Positions 9,368 through 18,152 are shown, numbered from the stretch's first letter. The stretch is 34,183 nt of DNA from Rhodospirillaceae bacterium (GCA_002712335.1 PATI01000022.1:1-34183); one strand, 5' to 3'. Notes: a model not told the origin generated them from the sequence alone. Numbers and translations: made by a program.

Positions 9368-10141
9368 ATGGCAGTTGGCCGGTTGCGATCCCATAGTAAT
9401 GCTCGTCCTAAAAATAATCCCCCAGATATTTGGATATATGGCCATCATGCAGTCATGGCCGCACTAAAGAACGCAGACCGGAAAACTAAACGCATCCTTC
9501 TCTCGAAGGACGGTCATTTAGATTCATCACAATACGCCCAAAATACTGAGATAAAATTAGAGATGGTCTCTCCTCATCAACTGGAGGCCTTACTACCGCC
9601 AAGTGCCGTACACCAAGGGATAGCAGCTCTGGTATCAAATCTTCCGGAAGTAAACATTGAGAAAATATGTAATGAAGCAAAAACTAGGAAAAGAGGGGTT
9701 ATCATTGTTTTAGATAAAATTACAGACCCAAGGAATATAGGCTCTATTATTCGTTCCGGCGCGTTTTTTGGAGCTTTCGCTGTTATTACCCAAGACCGCC
9801 ACTCTCCAACACTTAATGGCATCATTGCCAAGGCCGCGTCTGGTGGAATGGAAAAGATTCCAGTTGTCAGAGTAAAAAATATATCCCGTTCTCTGGAAAA
9901 ACTAAAATTAGGCGGTTTCTGGTGTGTAGGATTAGACTCAAATTCGACCAATGCGTTGAACGATTATGTCCCGAACAATTTAACTGCAATTGTATTAGGC
10001 GCCGAGGGAAGCGGATTAAGGCGATTGGTCAAACAAAGTTGTGATGAACTTATAAAGATAGAAGGACACGGACCTATTTCTAGTTTGAATGTATCGAATG
10101 CTTGTGGCATTGCATTATTCTCTCTTACAAAAACTATTTAG
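9368..10141 (+). CDS. rlmB: 23S rRNA 2'-O-methyltransferase of the TrmH/RlmB (SPOUT) family
   Basis: Probably methylates the ribose of G2251 (E. coli numbering) in the 23S rRNA P loop using SAM. I choose the ATG at 9368 (MAVGRLRSHSNARPKN, 257 residues), because AAGGAGAAG lies just upstream; an in-frame TTG at 9293 is weaker. An N-terminal substrate-binding domain (about residues 15-95, DIWIYGHHAVMAALKN) precedes the SPOUT knot. Motif 1 is DPRNIGSIIRSGAFFG near residue 120, motif 2 is VLGAEGSGLRRLV near 210, and motif 3 is SLNVSNACGIALF near 239. A lysine-rich leader is slightly longer than in E. coli. It is transcribed divergently from tRNA-Tyr, a common alphaproteobacterial arrangement. The exact target nucleotide is inferred from the family. 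Confidence 0.88.
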   Translation: MAVGRLRSHSNARPKNNPPDIWIYGHHAVMAALKNADRKTKRILLSKDGHLDSSQYAQNTEIKLEMVSPHQLEALLPPSAVHQGIAALVSNLPEVNIEKICNEAKTRKRGVIIVLDKITDPRNIGSIIRSGAFFGAFAVITQDRHSPTLNGIIAKAASGGMEKIPVVRVKNISRSLEKLKLGGFWCVGLDSNSTNALNDYVPNNLTAIVLGAEGSGLRRLVKQSCDELIKIEGHGPISSLNVSNACGIALFSLTKTI

Positions 10142-10157
10142 AGTAAATTTTATACCG

Positions 10158-11648
10158 ATGAATTTTAAGAATAAGGTTAATGACCTTCTTGATGATTTAG
10201 AAGTCAACATCATAAGCACTAAATCGGGACGGACTTCCCAAGGAAAATTTATACTTCGGTCATTGGAACTGTTGAAAAAAAGTGCGATACAGCAATCGGA
10301 GTCTGTACTAGACGAATGTTCGGAACCACTAATTTCTCCTGTTTATCTTTTAAAAGCATTGCTAGCAAAAAAACGTGGTCAGGATACCTTGAGTCTAAAG
10401 TTTTTTGAAAAGGCAATTAACGCAACAGGGTCAACAAGCGATATTCTTCGTATCAATGGAGATATTTCTCATTGCTACGGCTTTATTGAAACCGCCATTA
10501 GATCATATGACAAGGCTGTTGAACTTTCTCCACTTAATTATCAGGCTTTTTTAGGTCGCGGAAAAACTTATTCAGAGATGGGGAAAGTAACTTCGGCAAT
10601 TGATAATCTTTTACAAGCAACCTTATTAAATCCGGAGTCAGCTAAAGGCTACATTGCCTTAGGTAATGAGTATCGTAACTCCAGTATGAATGATGCTGCC
10701 ATTAAATGCTACAGAACAGCACTAAACCGTGAACCTGAGAACCCTATTGCCCAATCAGCGCTAATTTCAATCCTTGAATTGGCGATACCGCACTGGCATG
10801 CAGCAATGTTAAATGATTATGAACGAACCGAAGCCTTTGAGACAGCCATTAATGCCACCGTAAAACCAGAAACATATGTTCTCGACATTGGAACGGGGAC
10901 AGGCCTACTCGCAATGTTAGCAAGTCGTGCCGGCGCACGACACGTTATCGCTTGCGAAGCTGTGGAAATTTTAGCGGAAACGGCAACCAAAATCATCAAA
11001 GATAATGGGTTTGATGATAAAATATCCATTATACATAAACATTCAGAGTTTTTGAGTATAGGAGTCGAGCTTGAACAAAAGGCTGATGTTTTAATAGCCG
11101 AATTAGTCGATGCGAGTTTACTAGGAGAAAATATTATACCAGTTATAAATGATGCTGTAAAAAGGCTATGTAAACCAGGTGTCGTCGTAATACCCTGTGG
11201 TGCAACTGTTTTTGCGGCCCCATTTGAAAGTGAAAAAATTTATAAGGAAAGTCGAGTTGACAAGGTTGCGGGTTTTGATATCCAGCTTTTTAATAGAATA
11301 AATCCCAGAATGCGTTTGCAAACCGACCTTTCTAAATTCCAATGGAAAATTCTTAGCAAACCAACTGAAATTTTTAAATTCGAGTTTCCTTCGAAAAAAT
11401 TTGTTCCGAAGAGACATGAAGTTAAGTTGACCCCAAATACTGATGGAATGGCCCATGGAATTGCTTTGTGGTTTGATCTTCAATTGAATAAAGATATTTT
11501 TATATCGACTTCACCCTTCAGCGCCCCAACACATTGGAAACAATCAGTGTACCCACTATCTAGTCCAATGATGGTTAGGAAAAACAAACCGATAAGTCTT
11601 TTAGCATCTTACACCGAAAATCGGATCAATGTTGAATTAGGTGGTTAA
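10158..11648 (+). CDS. TPR-repeat protein fused to a PRMT-type arginine methyltransferase module
   Basis: From the ATG at 10158 the product is 496 residues. Residues about 35-225 are helical repeats of TPR type (for example AIRSYDKAVELSPLNYQAFLGRG and AIKCYRTALNREPENP spaced 34 residues apart). A Rossmann methyltransferase follows: motif I VLDIGTGTGLLAMLASRAGA near residue 241, the acidic post-I site ACEAV, and AELVDASLLGE near 313. That last motif has two glutamates nine residues apart like the double-E loop of PRMTs. SAPTHWKQ near 457 matches the PRMT THW loop, with a beta-barrel region between. These features suggest arginine methylation and resemble PRMT7/PRMT9 rather than generic bacterial SAM methyltransferases. 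It lies 16 bases after rlmB, possibly in the same transcript. The substrate is unknown; a non-protein substrate cannot be excluded. Confidence 0.8.
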   Translation: MNFKNKVNDLLDDLEVNIISTKSGRTSQGKFILRSLELLKKSAIQQSESVLDECSEPLISPVYLLKALLAKKRGQDTLSLKFFEKAINATGSTSDILRINGDISHCYGFIETAIRSYDKAVELSPLNYQAFLGRGKTYSEMGKVTSAIDNLLQATLLNPESAKGYIALGNEYRNSSMNDAAIKCYRTALNREPENPIAQSALISILELAIPHWHAAMLNDYERTEAFETAINATVKPETYVLDIGTGTGLLAMLASRAGARHVIACEAVEILAETATKIIKDNGFDDKISIIHKHSEFLSIGVELEQKADVLIAELVDASLLGENIIPVINDAVKRLCKPGVVVIPCGATVFAAPFESEKIYKESRVDKVAGFDIQLFNRINPRMRLQTDLSKFQWKILSKPTEIFKFEFPSKKFVPKRHEVKLTPNTDGMAHGIALWFDLQLNKDIFISTSPFSAPTHWKQSVYPLSSPMMVRKNKPISLLASYTENRINVELGG

Positions 11649-11656
11649 TCTATCAA

Positions 11657-12709
11657 CTAAGTGTTAAATTCTGGCGCTATCTCCTCAGCAAAACGATGCA
11701 TTTGCTCCTTAACCAATTGATGCGGTTTTCTTCCAACATTGAAATATAAAATTACCTCGTCAATACCTGCCGCCTGAATCTTTTTTAGACTTTCAATTAT
11801 TTTTAACGGAGAACCGATGAGGATCGAACGGTCTGACAGATCTTCTTTTTTAGTATTACGTAATATTTCGTTAATTTTTAGAAAATAATGCATAGTAGGA
11901 GGCATTTTTTCTGGATCATCAGGAAAAGCACGTAAAACACAATTTTGAAAATAATCTATTTGATACTGCCGCCCTCGATCTTCTTCCTCATCAGTGTCGG
12001 CAATATAAATGAAGTAACTGCACATTGCCTTACCGGGGACTTTACCCACTTCGACAACAGCCTCGCGATAACTTTCAACCGCTTCTTTTAGACCACCAAA
12101 AACCATTGCTGCCGCAAAAGGGGCATATATAATATTTAAACCATTGCGGGCAGCCAAATTTACGGAGGTTTTGGAAAATGAACCGACATAAATGGGAATA
12201 GGGTTTTGGACAGGTTTGGGAGTGATATCCATGTCTCTTATTTGATAGTGATCCCCCTTAAAGGACCACATCCCAGGTTCAGTCCAAGCTTTTTTTAAAA
12301 CTGCCAGTCCTTCCTCAAAGACCTCAGCGGACGTCATGAAATCTGCATCAAATGGAATATATTCGGCTCGGTCATAGCCTCGACCACAGGCATAATCAAC
12401 CCGCCCTCCTGAAATCAAATCAAGAGTAGCCCACATCTCGGCTACATGAATAGGATGATGAATCGGCAAAACATTAACTGCTGGTGCCAATCGGATATTT
12501 TTTGTTTCCGGGATGATACTCGCAAGTAATATATCTGGTCGTGAATTGACGCCCAGCCTATCGAAATGGTGTTCGCCGATCCACGCCGAGTTATACCCTA
12601 GCCTATCCGCTAGGATAGCTTGCTCTCTGATTTCAAGTACAAATTGTGAAGCTGTTCTCGGATTATTTGGATAGTGGTTATCAGATAGCGTAAAATAGCC
12701 AAATTTCAA
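11657..12709 (-). CDS. Luciferase-like (LLM class) flavin-dependent monooxygenase
   Basis: A 350-residue TIM-barrel flavoprotein predicted to use reduced FMN (or F420) and oxygen to oxidise an organic substrate. Family segments are MKFGYFTLSDNHYP, LGYNSAWIGEHHFDRLG near residues 38-54, LAPAVNVLPIHHPIHVAEMWATLDLISGGRVDYACGRG-type sequence (74-111) and PIPIYVGSFSKTS near 172. The length is normal. It is the last gene of a minus-strand series with the cupin and PhyH genes upstream (87-base gap). Its stop lies 8 bases from the convergent PRMT-like gene. No flavin reductase is seen nearby. The substrate is unknown. Confidence 0.85.
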   Translation of the reverse strand: MKFGYFTLSDNHYPNNPRTASQFVLEIREQAILADRLGYNSAWIGEHHFDRLGVNSRPDILLASIIPETKNIRLAPAVNVLPIHHPIHVAEMWATLDLISGGRVDYACGRGYDRAEYIPFDADFMTSAEVFEEGLAVLKKAWTEPGMWSFKGDHYQIRDMDITPKPVQNPIPIYVGSFSKTSVNLAARNGLNIIYAPFAAAMVFGGLKEAVESYREAVVEVGKVPGKAMCSYFIYIADTDEEEDRGRQYQIDYFQNCVLRAFPDDPEKMPPTMHYFLKINEILRNTKKEDLSDRSILIGSPLKIIESLKKIQAAGIDEVILYFNVGRKPHQLVKEQMHRFAEEIAPEFNT

Positions 12710-12796
12710 AAATATTCTCCTGAAGTTTTATTAGTGTTTTTCCTATAAGTATATTTCAACTACAGTAGAAACTTAAAAATAACTCGCAGCCCTCCA

Positions 12797-13399
12797 TCAA
12801 GACAAAGAATAAGGCACTTGTTCTGGCCCTTTAATTATTACACGCTCTCCATTTTCAAGATATCTATATTGTTTGAATGTACCTGATTTTTTTGAGCGTA
12901 CAATAACTGCTATAGATTTTTCTTCTCCAGCATATTCAGAATGTATTAGCCAAGGCTTGACTACATCGACATCACCTGCGCCACAGTATTCAGAATGGCT
13001 CTCTTTAGTCAGGAAACAACCATCAGGTTTCTCTTCAGAGTCAAAGTGGACAATCCGCTCCTCTCCCGCAAGCACTCCGTAAATAGTCCAAGCCGAACCA
13101 TGGTCATGGACCATTGCGGACCCGCCAGGGTTTTTTATCAATGCATTAATAACAAAACCATAATCCTTGTCTTCGTAAAAAAGAAGATTCTGAACACGAT
13201 CTGTTTTGGGGTTATAACCAGTTACCGGCCAACTCTTAGCATGTTCTTTTAACTCGGAATTTGCTATAAGTTCTTTGAGATATTCACGGCAAATTTCCCA
13301 TCTTTCCGGTTCAGGTATACCATCCGCAAAGACGCGACGCATCCTATCAATAAACGCCTCTACTGCTGGCAACATTGGCTTCGACACATCATCTCGCAT
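12797..13399 (-). CDS. Cysteine-dioxygenase-like cupin protein (copy A)
   Basis: A 200-residue single-domain cupin. The metal site is visible as H98-D-H100 in VHDHGSAWTIYGVLAGEE, with a third ligand probably H153 in PWLIHSEY. This is the H-x-H plus distal H pattern of cysteine dioxygenase-type cupins, so a non-haem iron thiol or small-organic dioxygenase is plausible. It starts one base after the PhyH stop (TAA-A-ATG), so the two are almost certainly translated together. A second, shorter member of the same family is at 26944-27450. I cannot tell the substrate; an isomerase or sensor role is possible. Confidence 0.75.
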   Translation of the reverse strand: MRDDVSKPMLPAVEAFIDRMRRVFADGIPEPERWEICREYLKELIANSELKEHAKSWPVTGYNPKTDRVQNLLFYEDKDYGFVINALIKNPGGSAMVHDHGSAWTIYGVLAGEERIVHFDSEEKPDGCFLTKESHSEYCGAGDVDVVKPWLIHSEYAGEEKSIAVIVRSKKSGTFKQYRYLENGERVIIKGPEQVPYSLS

Positions 13400-13400
13400 T

Positions 13401-14234
13401 TTACCCTCTTCCTTTATTTCGTGCCATAAATTGGCGCCGGATTTCGACCATGTGAGCTGCCATCACAGGATCAAAGTCTACTTCTGTCATAGGCTCAGGG
13501 TCCCAGTAATTATAATTGTCTACACCACGAACTAACGCTGCGGATTTTTTTCCGTCCACTGGATCATACATAGTTTCTCTTACATGCGTGGGACAATAAT
13601 GTATAGAATAACCGATACGCCGATAATCAGCATTATTAGGAAGCGATGAGTGCACTGTACACTCATGGTGGATAGAAAACTGGCCAGCCTCCAATGGCAT
13701 AAAAACGGCGTCATTTTCATTTACGTTTTTGGTATTTTGACCCCGCGCGAGAACATTATGTTCTTGGGGGTTATTGTCAAACTCGGTCTTAACTTTATGA
13801 CTACCGGGTATACAACGAATGCAACCAGACTCTAAATTGCTTGGAGAGAATGCTATCCATGCAGTCACAGTCTCTTGTGGCTCAATACCATAATAATATG
13901 TATCCGCATGCCACGATACAAAGGTGGGAGATTTTGGTTCCTTCACAAAAAATGATGAGCCCCAACACAAAATATTTGGTCCAATAAGGTCTTCTACAGC
14001 ATCAAGAACTCGTTCGTTTCTAATGACACGACTAAAGAGACCGAATGGTAGATGGGATTTGAGTGTCAGACTCTCCTGAGCAGAATTACCAGTAAGGTTT
14101 TCGTAATCTTCAAGACATTGAAGGCACTCTGCTGCCTCACTTTGATTGAGTGCATCCATTGGAGAGATAAAACCATTATTTTTAAAGCTCTCAACCTGTT
14201 CTTCTGTAAGATGTTTTGTCATTTTTCTATCCAT
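13401..14234 (-). CDS. Phytanoyl-CoA dioxygenase (PhyH) family Fe(II)/2-oxoglutarate oxygenase A
   Basis: A 277-residue double-stranded beta-helix oxygenase. The iron facial triad is H109-A-D111 in SWHADTYYYG and a distal histidine, probably H195 in ECTVHSSLPN, with an arginine (R205/R206, YRRIGYSIHY) suited to bind 2-oxoglutarate. The segment LESGCIRCIPGSHK is typical of the family. ATG 14234 gives MDRKMTKHL; an ATG at 14222 preceded by GGATAG is equally possible. It heads a minus-strand group with the cupin and LLM monooxygenase and diverges from the SDR at 14360. Hydroxylation of an aliphatic or CoA-linked substrate is inferred from the family only. Confidence 0.85.
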   Translation of the reverse strand: MDRKMTKHLTEEQVESFKNNGFISPMDALNQSEAAECLQCLEDYENLTGNSAQESLTLKSHLPFGLFSRVIRNERVLDAVEDLIGPNILCWGSSFFVKEPKSPTFVSWHADTYYYGIEPQETVTAWIAFSPSNLESGCIRCIPGSHKVKTEFDNNPQEHNVLARGQNTKNVNENDAVFMPLEAGQFSIHHECTVHSSLPNNADYRRIGYSIHYCPTHVRETMYDPVDGKKSAALVRGVDNYNYWDPEPMTEVDFDPVMAAHMVEIRRQFMARNKGRG

Positions 14235-14359
14235 TCATTGGAGATACGGATGATAATTGCTTTATTTATCGATACTCCTACTTCAATATCACCATTGTCA
14301 ATTTGAGAAACGCCTCATAACTTCAAGAAATTAAAAACATATTAGCAGAGGTTCAGGCA

Positions 14360-15199
14360 GTGGAGAAACAGCTTTACAACAAAATTATTATAGTTACCGG
14401 TGCCGCGGGTGGTTTGGGTGAAGCAATGGTAAAGGCTCTAGTCAACGCGGGAGCAATTGTTGCAGCAGTAGATATCTCACAGGAGCGACTTGAAGCATTG
14501 AGGGATAACTGCGGTTCCGAAAAAGTAATGCCCATAGCTGCAGATTTGAGGAATCCAAAAATATGTGCCGGAATAGCAAAAACAACTTTCGATACTTTTG
14601 GCAACATTGATGGTTTGATCAATAATGCCGGAATAGGTTTATCAACAATTCGTGAAAATTATTATGTCGACAATATAAAGTTTTGGGATGTTCCAGATGA
14701 ACGCTGGGATACCATTTTTTATGTAAATGCAAGGGCACCTTTCCTCATCGCTAAATCTACCATGCCATATTTCTTGAAGCAAAAATGGGGTCGGATTGTG
14801 AATGTCACCACGAGCATGGATACAATGATCAGACGCGGATGGACACCTTACGGCCCCTCTAAAGGTGCCCTCGAAGCACAATCTTCTTGTTGGGCAAAAG
14901 ACTGCGAAGGTAGTGGGGTTACGGTAAACGTCCTCGTGCCCGGGGGCCCCGCGAACACTTCAATGGTGCCAGAAGCTTCGTCACCTGATCGTGAATCGAT
15001 GGTACAACCTGAGGTTATGCAAGAACCGATTTGCTGGCTCATGTCGCGTTCTTCAGATAATTTCAATGGTAATCGTCTCACAGGAACAGGATGGGATAAA
15101 AACTTGCCACCAAACCAAGCTGCTGAAAATGCATCGGCTCCGGCGGGATGGCCCGGAGCAGGCCAACAAAGTGTTTGGCCAGACCTAAAGCCCACATAG
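14360..15199 (+). CDS. Short-chain dehydrogenase/reductase (classical SDR)
   Basis: A 279-residue NAD(P)-dependent oxidoreductase. The nucleotide-binding TGAAGGLG is at residues 13-20, NNAG at 88-91, a catalytic serine near 152 (VTTSMD) and Y164-x3-K168 (PYGPSKGA). The start is GTG with AGAGG about ten bases upstream; no better in-frame ATG is evident. The C-terminal 35 residues (TGTGWDKNLPPNQAAENAS, proline- and alanine-rich) are less conserved. VDIS after the second strand hints at NAD preference, because an acidic residue can reject the NADP phosphate. It diverges from the PhyH gene and converges, with a 1-base gap, on the Rieske beta-subunit gene. Confidence 0.87.
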   Translation: MEKQLYNKIIIVTGAAGGLGEAMVKALVNAGAIVAAVDISQERLEALRDNCGSEKVMPIAADLRNPKICAGIAKTTFDTFGNIDGLINNAGIGLSTIRENYYVDNIKFWDVPDERWDTIFYVNARAPFLIAKSTMPYFLKQKWGRIVNVTTSMDTMIRRGWTPYGPSKGALEAQSSCWAKDCEGSGVTVNVLVPGGPANTSMVPEASSPDRESMVQPEVMQEPICWLMSRSSDNFNGNRLTGTGWDKNLPPNQAAENASAPAGWPGAGQQSVWPDLKPT

Positions 15200-15200
15200 G

Positions 15201-15701
15201 TTAAAGTGGGTATACAATAGAATCCGGTATTCGGTGCGTATCGTATATCACAAGTTTTTTACTGAATTTCAAAATACCGGCTTGTTCTACAATGAGATCA
15301 TCATAAGTGGCTGCCATTAACAACATGGTATCGCCATCAGGTGAAGTCTGGTAAACCACAACGTTGCTGCGGGACCTGTAGCCATCCCCTGTATCATCTA
15401 CTGATGCGGGACCTATTATGTGTCTGATTACCCTAGGGGCAAAAACAGCTGCATGCTGAGTTGCTGTTGCTCGATCAACCAACATACCCAAAGATTCAAA
15501 TCGCATAACACCTAGTTCCATGCCACGATTATAATTATCTCGAGAAACTACATTATACAGGCACTTATCAGTAAAAAAATATGGCCACTTTTCCAGTGGC
15601 CCATCGTCAATTGACGAAATATAATCAAGTTGTAATCTCTCTATTCTGCGGAGCATTAGGTCATTGGTTACGGGCGACACCTCTTTCATTTTTTCCATCA
15701 C
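15201..15701 (-). CDS. Aromatic-ring-hydroxylating dioxygenase, beta subunit
   Basis: A 166-residue SnoaL/NTF2-like subunit that usually stabilises the alpha3beta3 oxygenase. Family features are LQLDYISSIDDGPLEKWPYFFTD near residues 24-46 and the C-terminal RHIIGPASVDDTGDGYRSRSN segment. Its ATG overlaps the alpha-subunit stop as ATGA, so the pair is translationally coupled. Length is normal for the family. Confidence 0.9.
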   Translation of the reverse strand: MMEKMKEVSPVTNDLMLRRIERLQLDYISSIDDGPLEKWPYFFTDKCLYNVVSRDNYNRGMELGVMRFESLGMLVDRATATQHAAVFAPRVIRHIIGPASVDDTGDGYRSRSNVVVYQTSPDGDTMLLMAATYDDLIVEQAGILKFSKKLVIYDTHRIPDSIVYPL

Positions 15702-16966
15702 TTTGTGCCACTTTCATAACCCATAACATCACGATATCGCATATAAAAACCACGTATGAGTGACTCTGTTACCAAATGGTCATTAGACTCACAATCAGTC
15801 CCTCCAATTTCAAGAACAGCTGATTGACCATTAGGCAACCCGGTAAGACCCAATTGGCTGAACTCCAGAGCCTCTGCATCGTCTAATGTAACATAACCAG
15901 CAGAACCCATAAGATTTGCCTGACGAAGCCGTAAATCTCTCATCTCTTCGTCATCATCTTCAAACCCAAAAAATGTCCAAACCAGCTCATGGCTACCCGG
16001 ACCTTTTGGGATAACGTGGCGTGTCGCAAGCGTATTGCATTGGGCTTGGACAATGATCGAAGGGAATAATGTTTGAATTGATAAAGTAATGTTGTCGGGA
16101 AATTCCATACGCGGCTTTATGAGTTCATGATCAGTGAGGGCGAAGTCAGGAGCGGCTATACGGACTCCACCGGTATCCTCCTTCCCCTCCTCTGTTCCTT
16201 TAGCGGTCATGAGAACCGAATGGCCTTTACTATCATCCACCAAACATTTCGACTCTTGATCAAGCCTAAATAAGCCAAACGAAATTAAAAAAAGGTGTAA
16301 GATACCAGCATGATAGGGATCCTTCAGATTCTCCATCTGGAGTTTCCAGTTACAATCTATTACCTGCCGTTCATAACCCACCACCCTCAAACCGCGCCCA
16401 TCAAAAATTCGAGTAAAATATTTTTCCATATTGTTGCCTAAGTAGGTCTTAAGCGGCGCAACATCTTTATCAAAACTTGCAAAAACAACACCATTTAGGG
16501 TTTCAACGCGTAAACTTAATAGTCCGTGTTTTTGCATATCAAAATCTGGGTTAAGACCTCCCTTGCCATTTATCCCCCTTTTAAATGGCATTCCCGTCAG
16601 TACACCATCAAGAGTATAAGTCCACTGATGATAGGGACACATTATTGCAGTCCCTGTATTACCTGAAAGTGACTGACAGAGTTGCGCCCCACGATGAGCA
16701 CACCGATTTTCAACAACCGAAATCTTTCCATCTTCTTTCCGGATCAATAGAATCTCGCGTTCACCGATAAAGTTACGTCGAAAATCTCCGGCTTTCGGGA
16801 TCTCACACTCTAGCCCTACATAATTCCACGTAGGCCCATAGAATATTTTTTCTAACTCGTCGGCATAAATTTTAGGACTTTGATAAACCTCAAATGGAAC
16901 ACGGGTAGTACCAGCATCAGACCAGATATCTTTTTCAATTTTATCTTGGTTATCAATACCATCCAT
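15698..16966 (-). CDS. Aromatic-ring-hydroxylating dioxygenase, Rieske alpha subunit
   Basis: The 422-residue catalytic subunit. The Rieske 2Fe-2S ligands are C89-x-H91 (RCAHRGAQLC) and C110-x2-H113 (MCPYHQWTY). The mononuclear iron site is D216-x2-H219-x4-H224 (NLKDPYHAGILHLF), with a downstream acidic ligand probably in TLDDAEALE. The alpha fold is complete. The NLKDPYHA-type active site is reminiscent of the anthranilate/salicylate dioxygenase group, a tentative resemblance. It would hydroxylate an aromatic ring to a cis-diol or catechol using electrons from a ferredoxin, but no ferredoxin or reductase gene is found in the window. It is followed by the beta subunit with a 4-base overlap. 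Confidence 0.92.
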   Translation of the reverse strand: MDGIDNQDKIEKDIWSDAGTTRVPFEVYQSPKIYADELEKIFYGPTWNYVGLECEIPKAGDFRRNFIGEREILLIRKEDGKISVVENRCAHRGAQLCQSLSGNTGTAIMCPYHQWTYTLDGVLTGMPFKRGINGKGGLNPDFDMQKHGLLSLRVETLNGVVFASFDKDVAPLKTYLGNNMEKYFTRIFDGRGLRVVGYERQVIDCNWKLQMENLKDPYHAGILHLFLISFGLFRLDQESKCLVDDSKGHSVLMTAKGTEEGKEDTGGVRIAAPDFALTDHELIKPRMEFPDNITLSIQTLFPSIIVQAQCNTLATRHVIPKGPGSHELVWTFFGFEDDDEEMRDLRLRQANLMGSAGYVTLDDAEALEFSQLGLTGLPNGQSAVLEIGGTDCESNDHLVTESLIRGFYMRYRDVMGYESGTK

Positions 16967-17070
16967 GTTCTAACCCTAATTCAAAGAACTTTTATCAATA
17001 AAGTTACCCAAGCAATCTTAAACCTTCAAGTCTGGCAATTTTTAAAGAGTCTATTCATTATTTTCGACCC

Positions 17071-17594
17071 CTAAATATTTAAACTCCGTTCGTCAACGTC
17101 TTCTGGTCGAACGATATAACTTAATGAAGCCGAACCAGGAGTGAGATCGGCCCAACCACAGTCAAATTTTATGGCTGCCATAGAGGCCGTCGACAAACTG
17201 CCACCACCCTGAAAGAAATCTTCCACGCCACATAGTTTTTCTACCAAACAATCTAAACCCGGATTATGGCCTACTAACATGCAGTAGCGACAATTGTACG
17301 GTTGAGCTTGCACGATATCGAGCAGCGTTTCTAAACTAGCCGCATATATTCGATTGTTAATTTGTATCTCATTTTCATCCAAAGAAATGAAGGCAGCCAG
17401 CCCTCGAGCAGTAGATAGCGCACGGTTAGCGGATGAACAGATAAGCCTTTCGGGTAAAATTCTTTTTTTTTTAACCAACATGCTATGGCCCTAGTTTGTA
17501 TTAAACCTTTATCGGTAAGTAAACGGTCAAAGTCCGCTTTACCTCCTCCACTCTCAGCTTGACCGTGTCGCAATAATAAAAGCAGTCTTTTCAT
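17071..17594 (-). pseudogene. sixA: SixA-type histidine phosphatase, frameshifted at an A10 run
   Basis: Two overlapping frames together make one phosphohistidine-phosphatase-like protein of about 165 residues. The first (from ATG 17594) begins MKRLLLLLRHGQAESGGG with the catalytic R-H-G at residues 9-11 and reads to ACWLKKK. The second frame (from the same run to the stop at 17071) continues with RILPERLICSSANRALSTA and YCMLVGHNPGLDCL, carrying the second catalytic histidine. The switch lies in a homopolymer of ten T on the plus strand (17463-17472); one extra base, or two fewer, restores a single frame. It may be a sequencing indel, a true mutation or slippage. Family members remove phosphate from histidine phosphotransfer domains or act on other phosphomonoesters. 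Confidence 0.8.
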
Positions 17595-17718
17595 TTGGTT
17601 TTCCCAACTAATTATTTAATTTTATACCAATTATACAATTTCAAAGCTAATCATCGCACCGGTTTTTGTTGACGGCAGGCCAGAGGTCTATGAACATTTA
17701 AAAAAAAAGTCTTTGTCT

Positions 17719-17724
17719 TATAAT
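17719..17724 (+). promoter_or_regulatory. Possible -10 box (TATAAT) ahead of the VOC gene
   Basis: A perfect TATAAT lies about 17 bases before the ATG of the VOC gene at 17742, followed by a purine-rich GAGAGAG ribosome-binding region. The -35 region is poor (A-tract), so this is a weak call. Transcription from it would leave a very short 5' leader. Confidence 0.25.
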
Positions 17725-17741
17725 TTAAAAGAGAGAGTTCC

Positions 17742-18152
17742 ATGGGAAAATTACGTCATATTGCACTTTCTGTTAAAGACCCGGAGGCGAGTTGTGAATT
17801 TTTTAAACAAGCTTTTGATATGTTTGAGGTTGGTAATTCCGGAACCGGCACTAAATATTTAACAGATGGTATAGTAAATATCGCACTTTTAAATAGAAAT
17901 GGTAAGCCCCTCGGTTACAAAGGAGAAGAACCATTCTTTGGGTTAGACCATTTCGGAATTTGGGTGGACGACATTGATAAGGCATGCAAAAAAGTCGAAG
18001 CTGCAGGTGCTAAACATATTATGGGTAATAAAACCGGCGACCCTAATAGTTTTTATGAAATAAAGTATCGTATGCCAACGGGTGAAGTGTTTGACATTAC
18101 CGCTGGAGGCTGGAGAGGCGCTGTAAAAGACGTGATACCGGCCAATGATTGA
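17742..18152 (+). CDS. VOC-superfamily (glyoxalase/ring-cleavage dioxygenase fold) protein
   Basis: A 136-residue two-module VOC protein. Likely metal ligands are H6 (RHIALSV), H70 (GLDHFGIWV) and E115 (TGEVFDIT), the usual H-H-E set of the family. This supports a metal-dependent lyase, isomerase or dioxygenase. A GAGAGAG ribosome-binding site precedes the ATG. It is followed 39 bases later by the second PhyH gene on the same strand, probably in one transcript. Size and single-domain form resemble glyoxalase or epimerase-like members more than extradiol dioxygenases, which are larger. Confidence 0.8.
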   Translation: MGKLRHIALSVKDPEASCEFFKQAFDMFEVGNSGTGTKYLTDGIVNIALLNRNGKPLGYKGEEPFFGLDHFGIWVDDIDKACKKVEAAGAKHIMGNKTGDPNSFYEIKYRMPTGEVFDITAGGWRGAVKDVIPAND

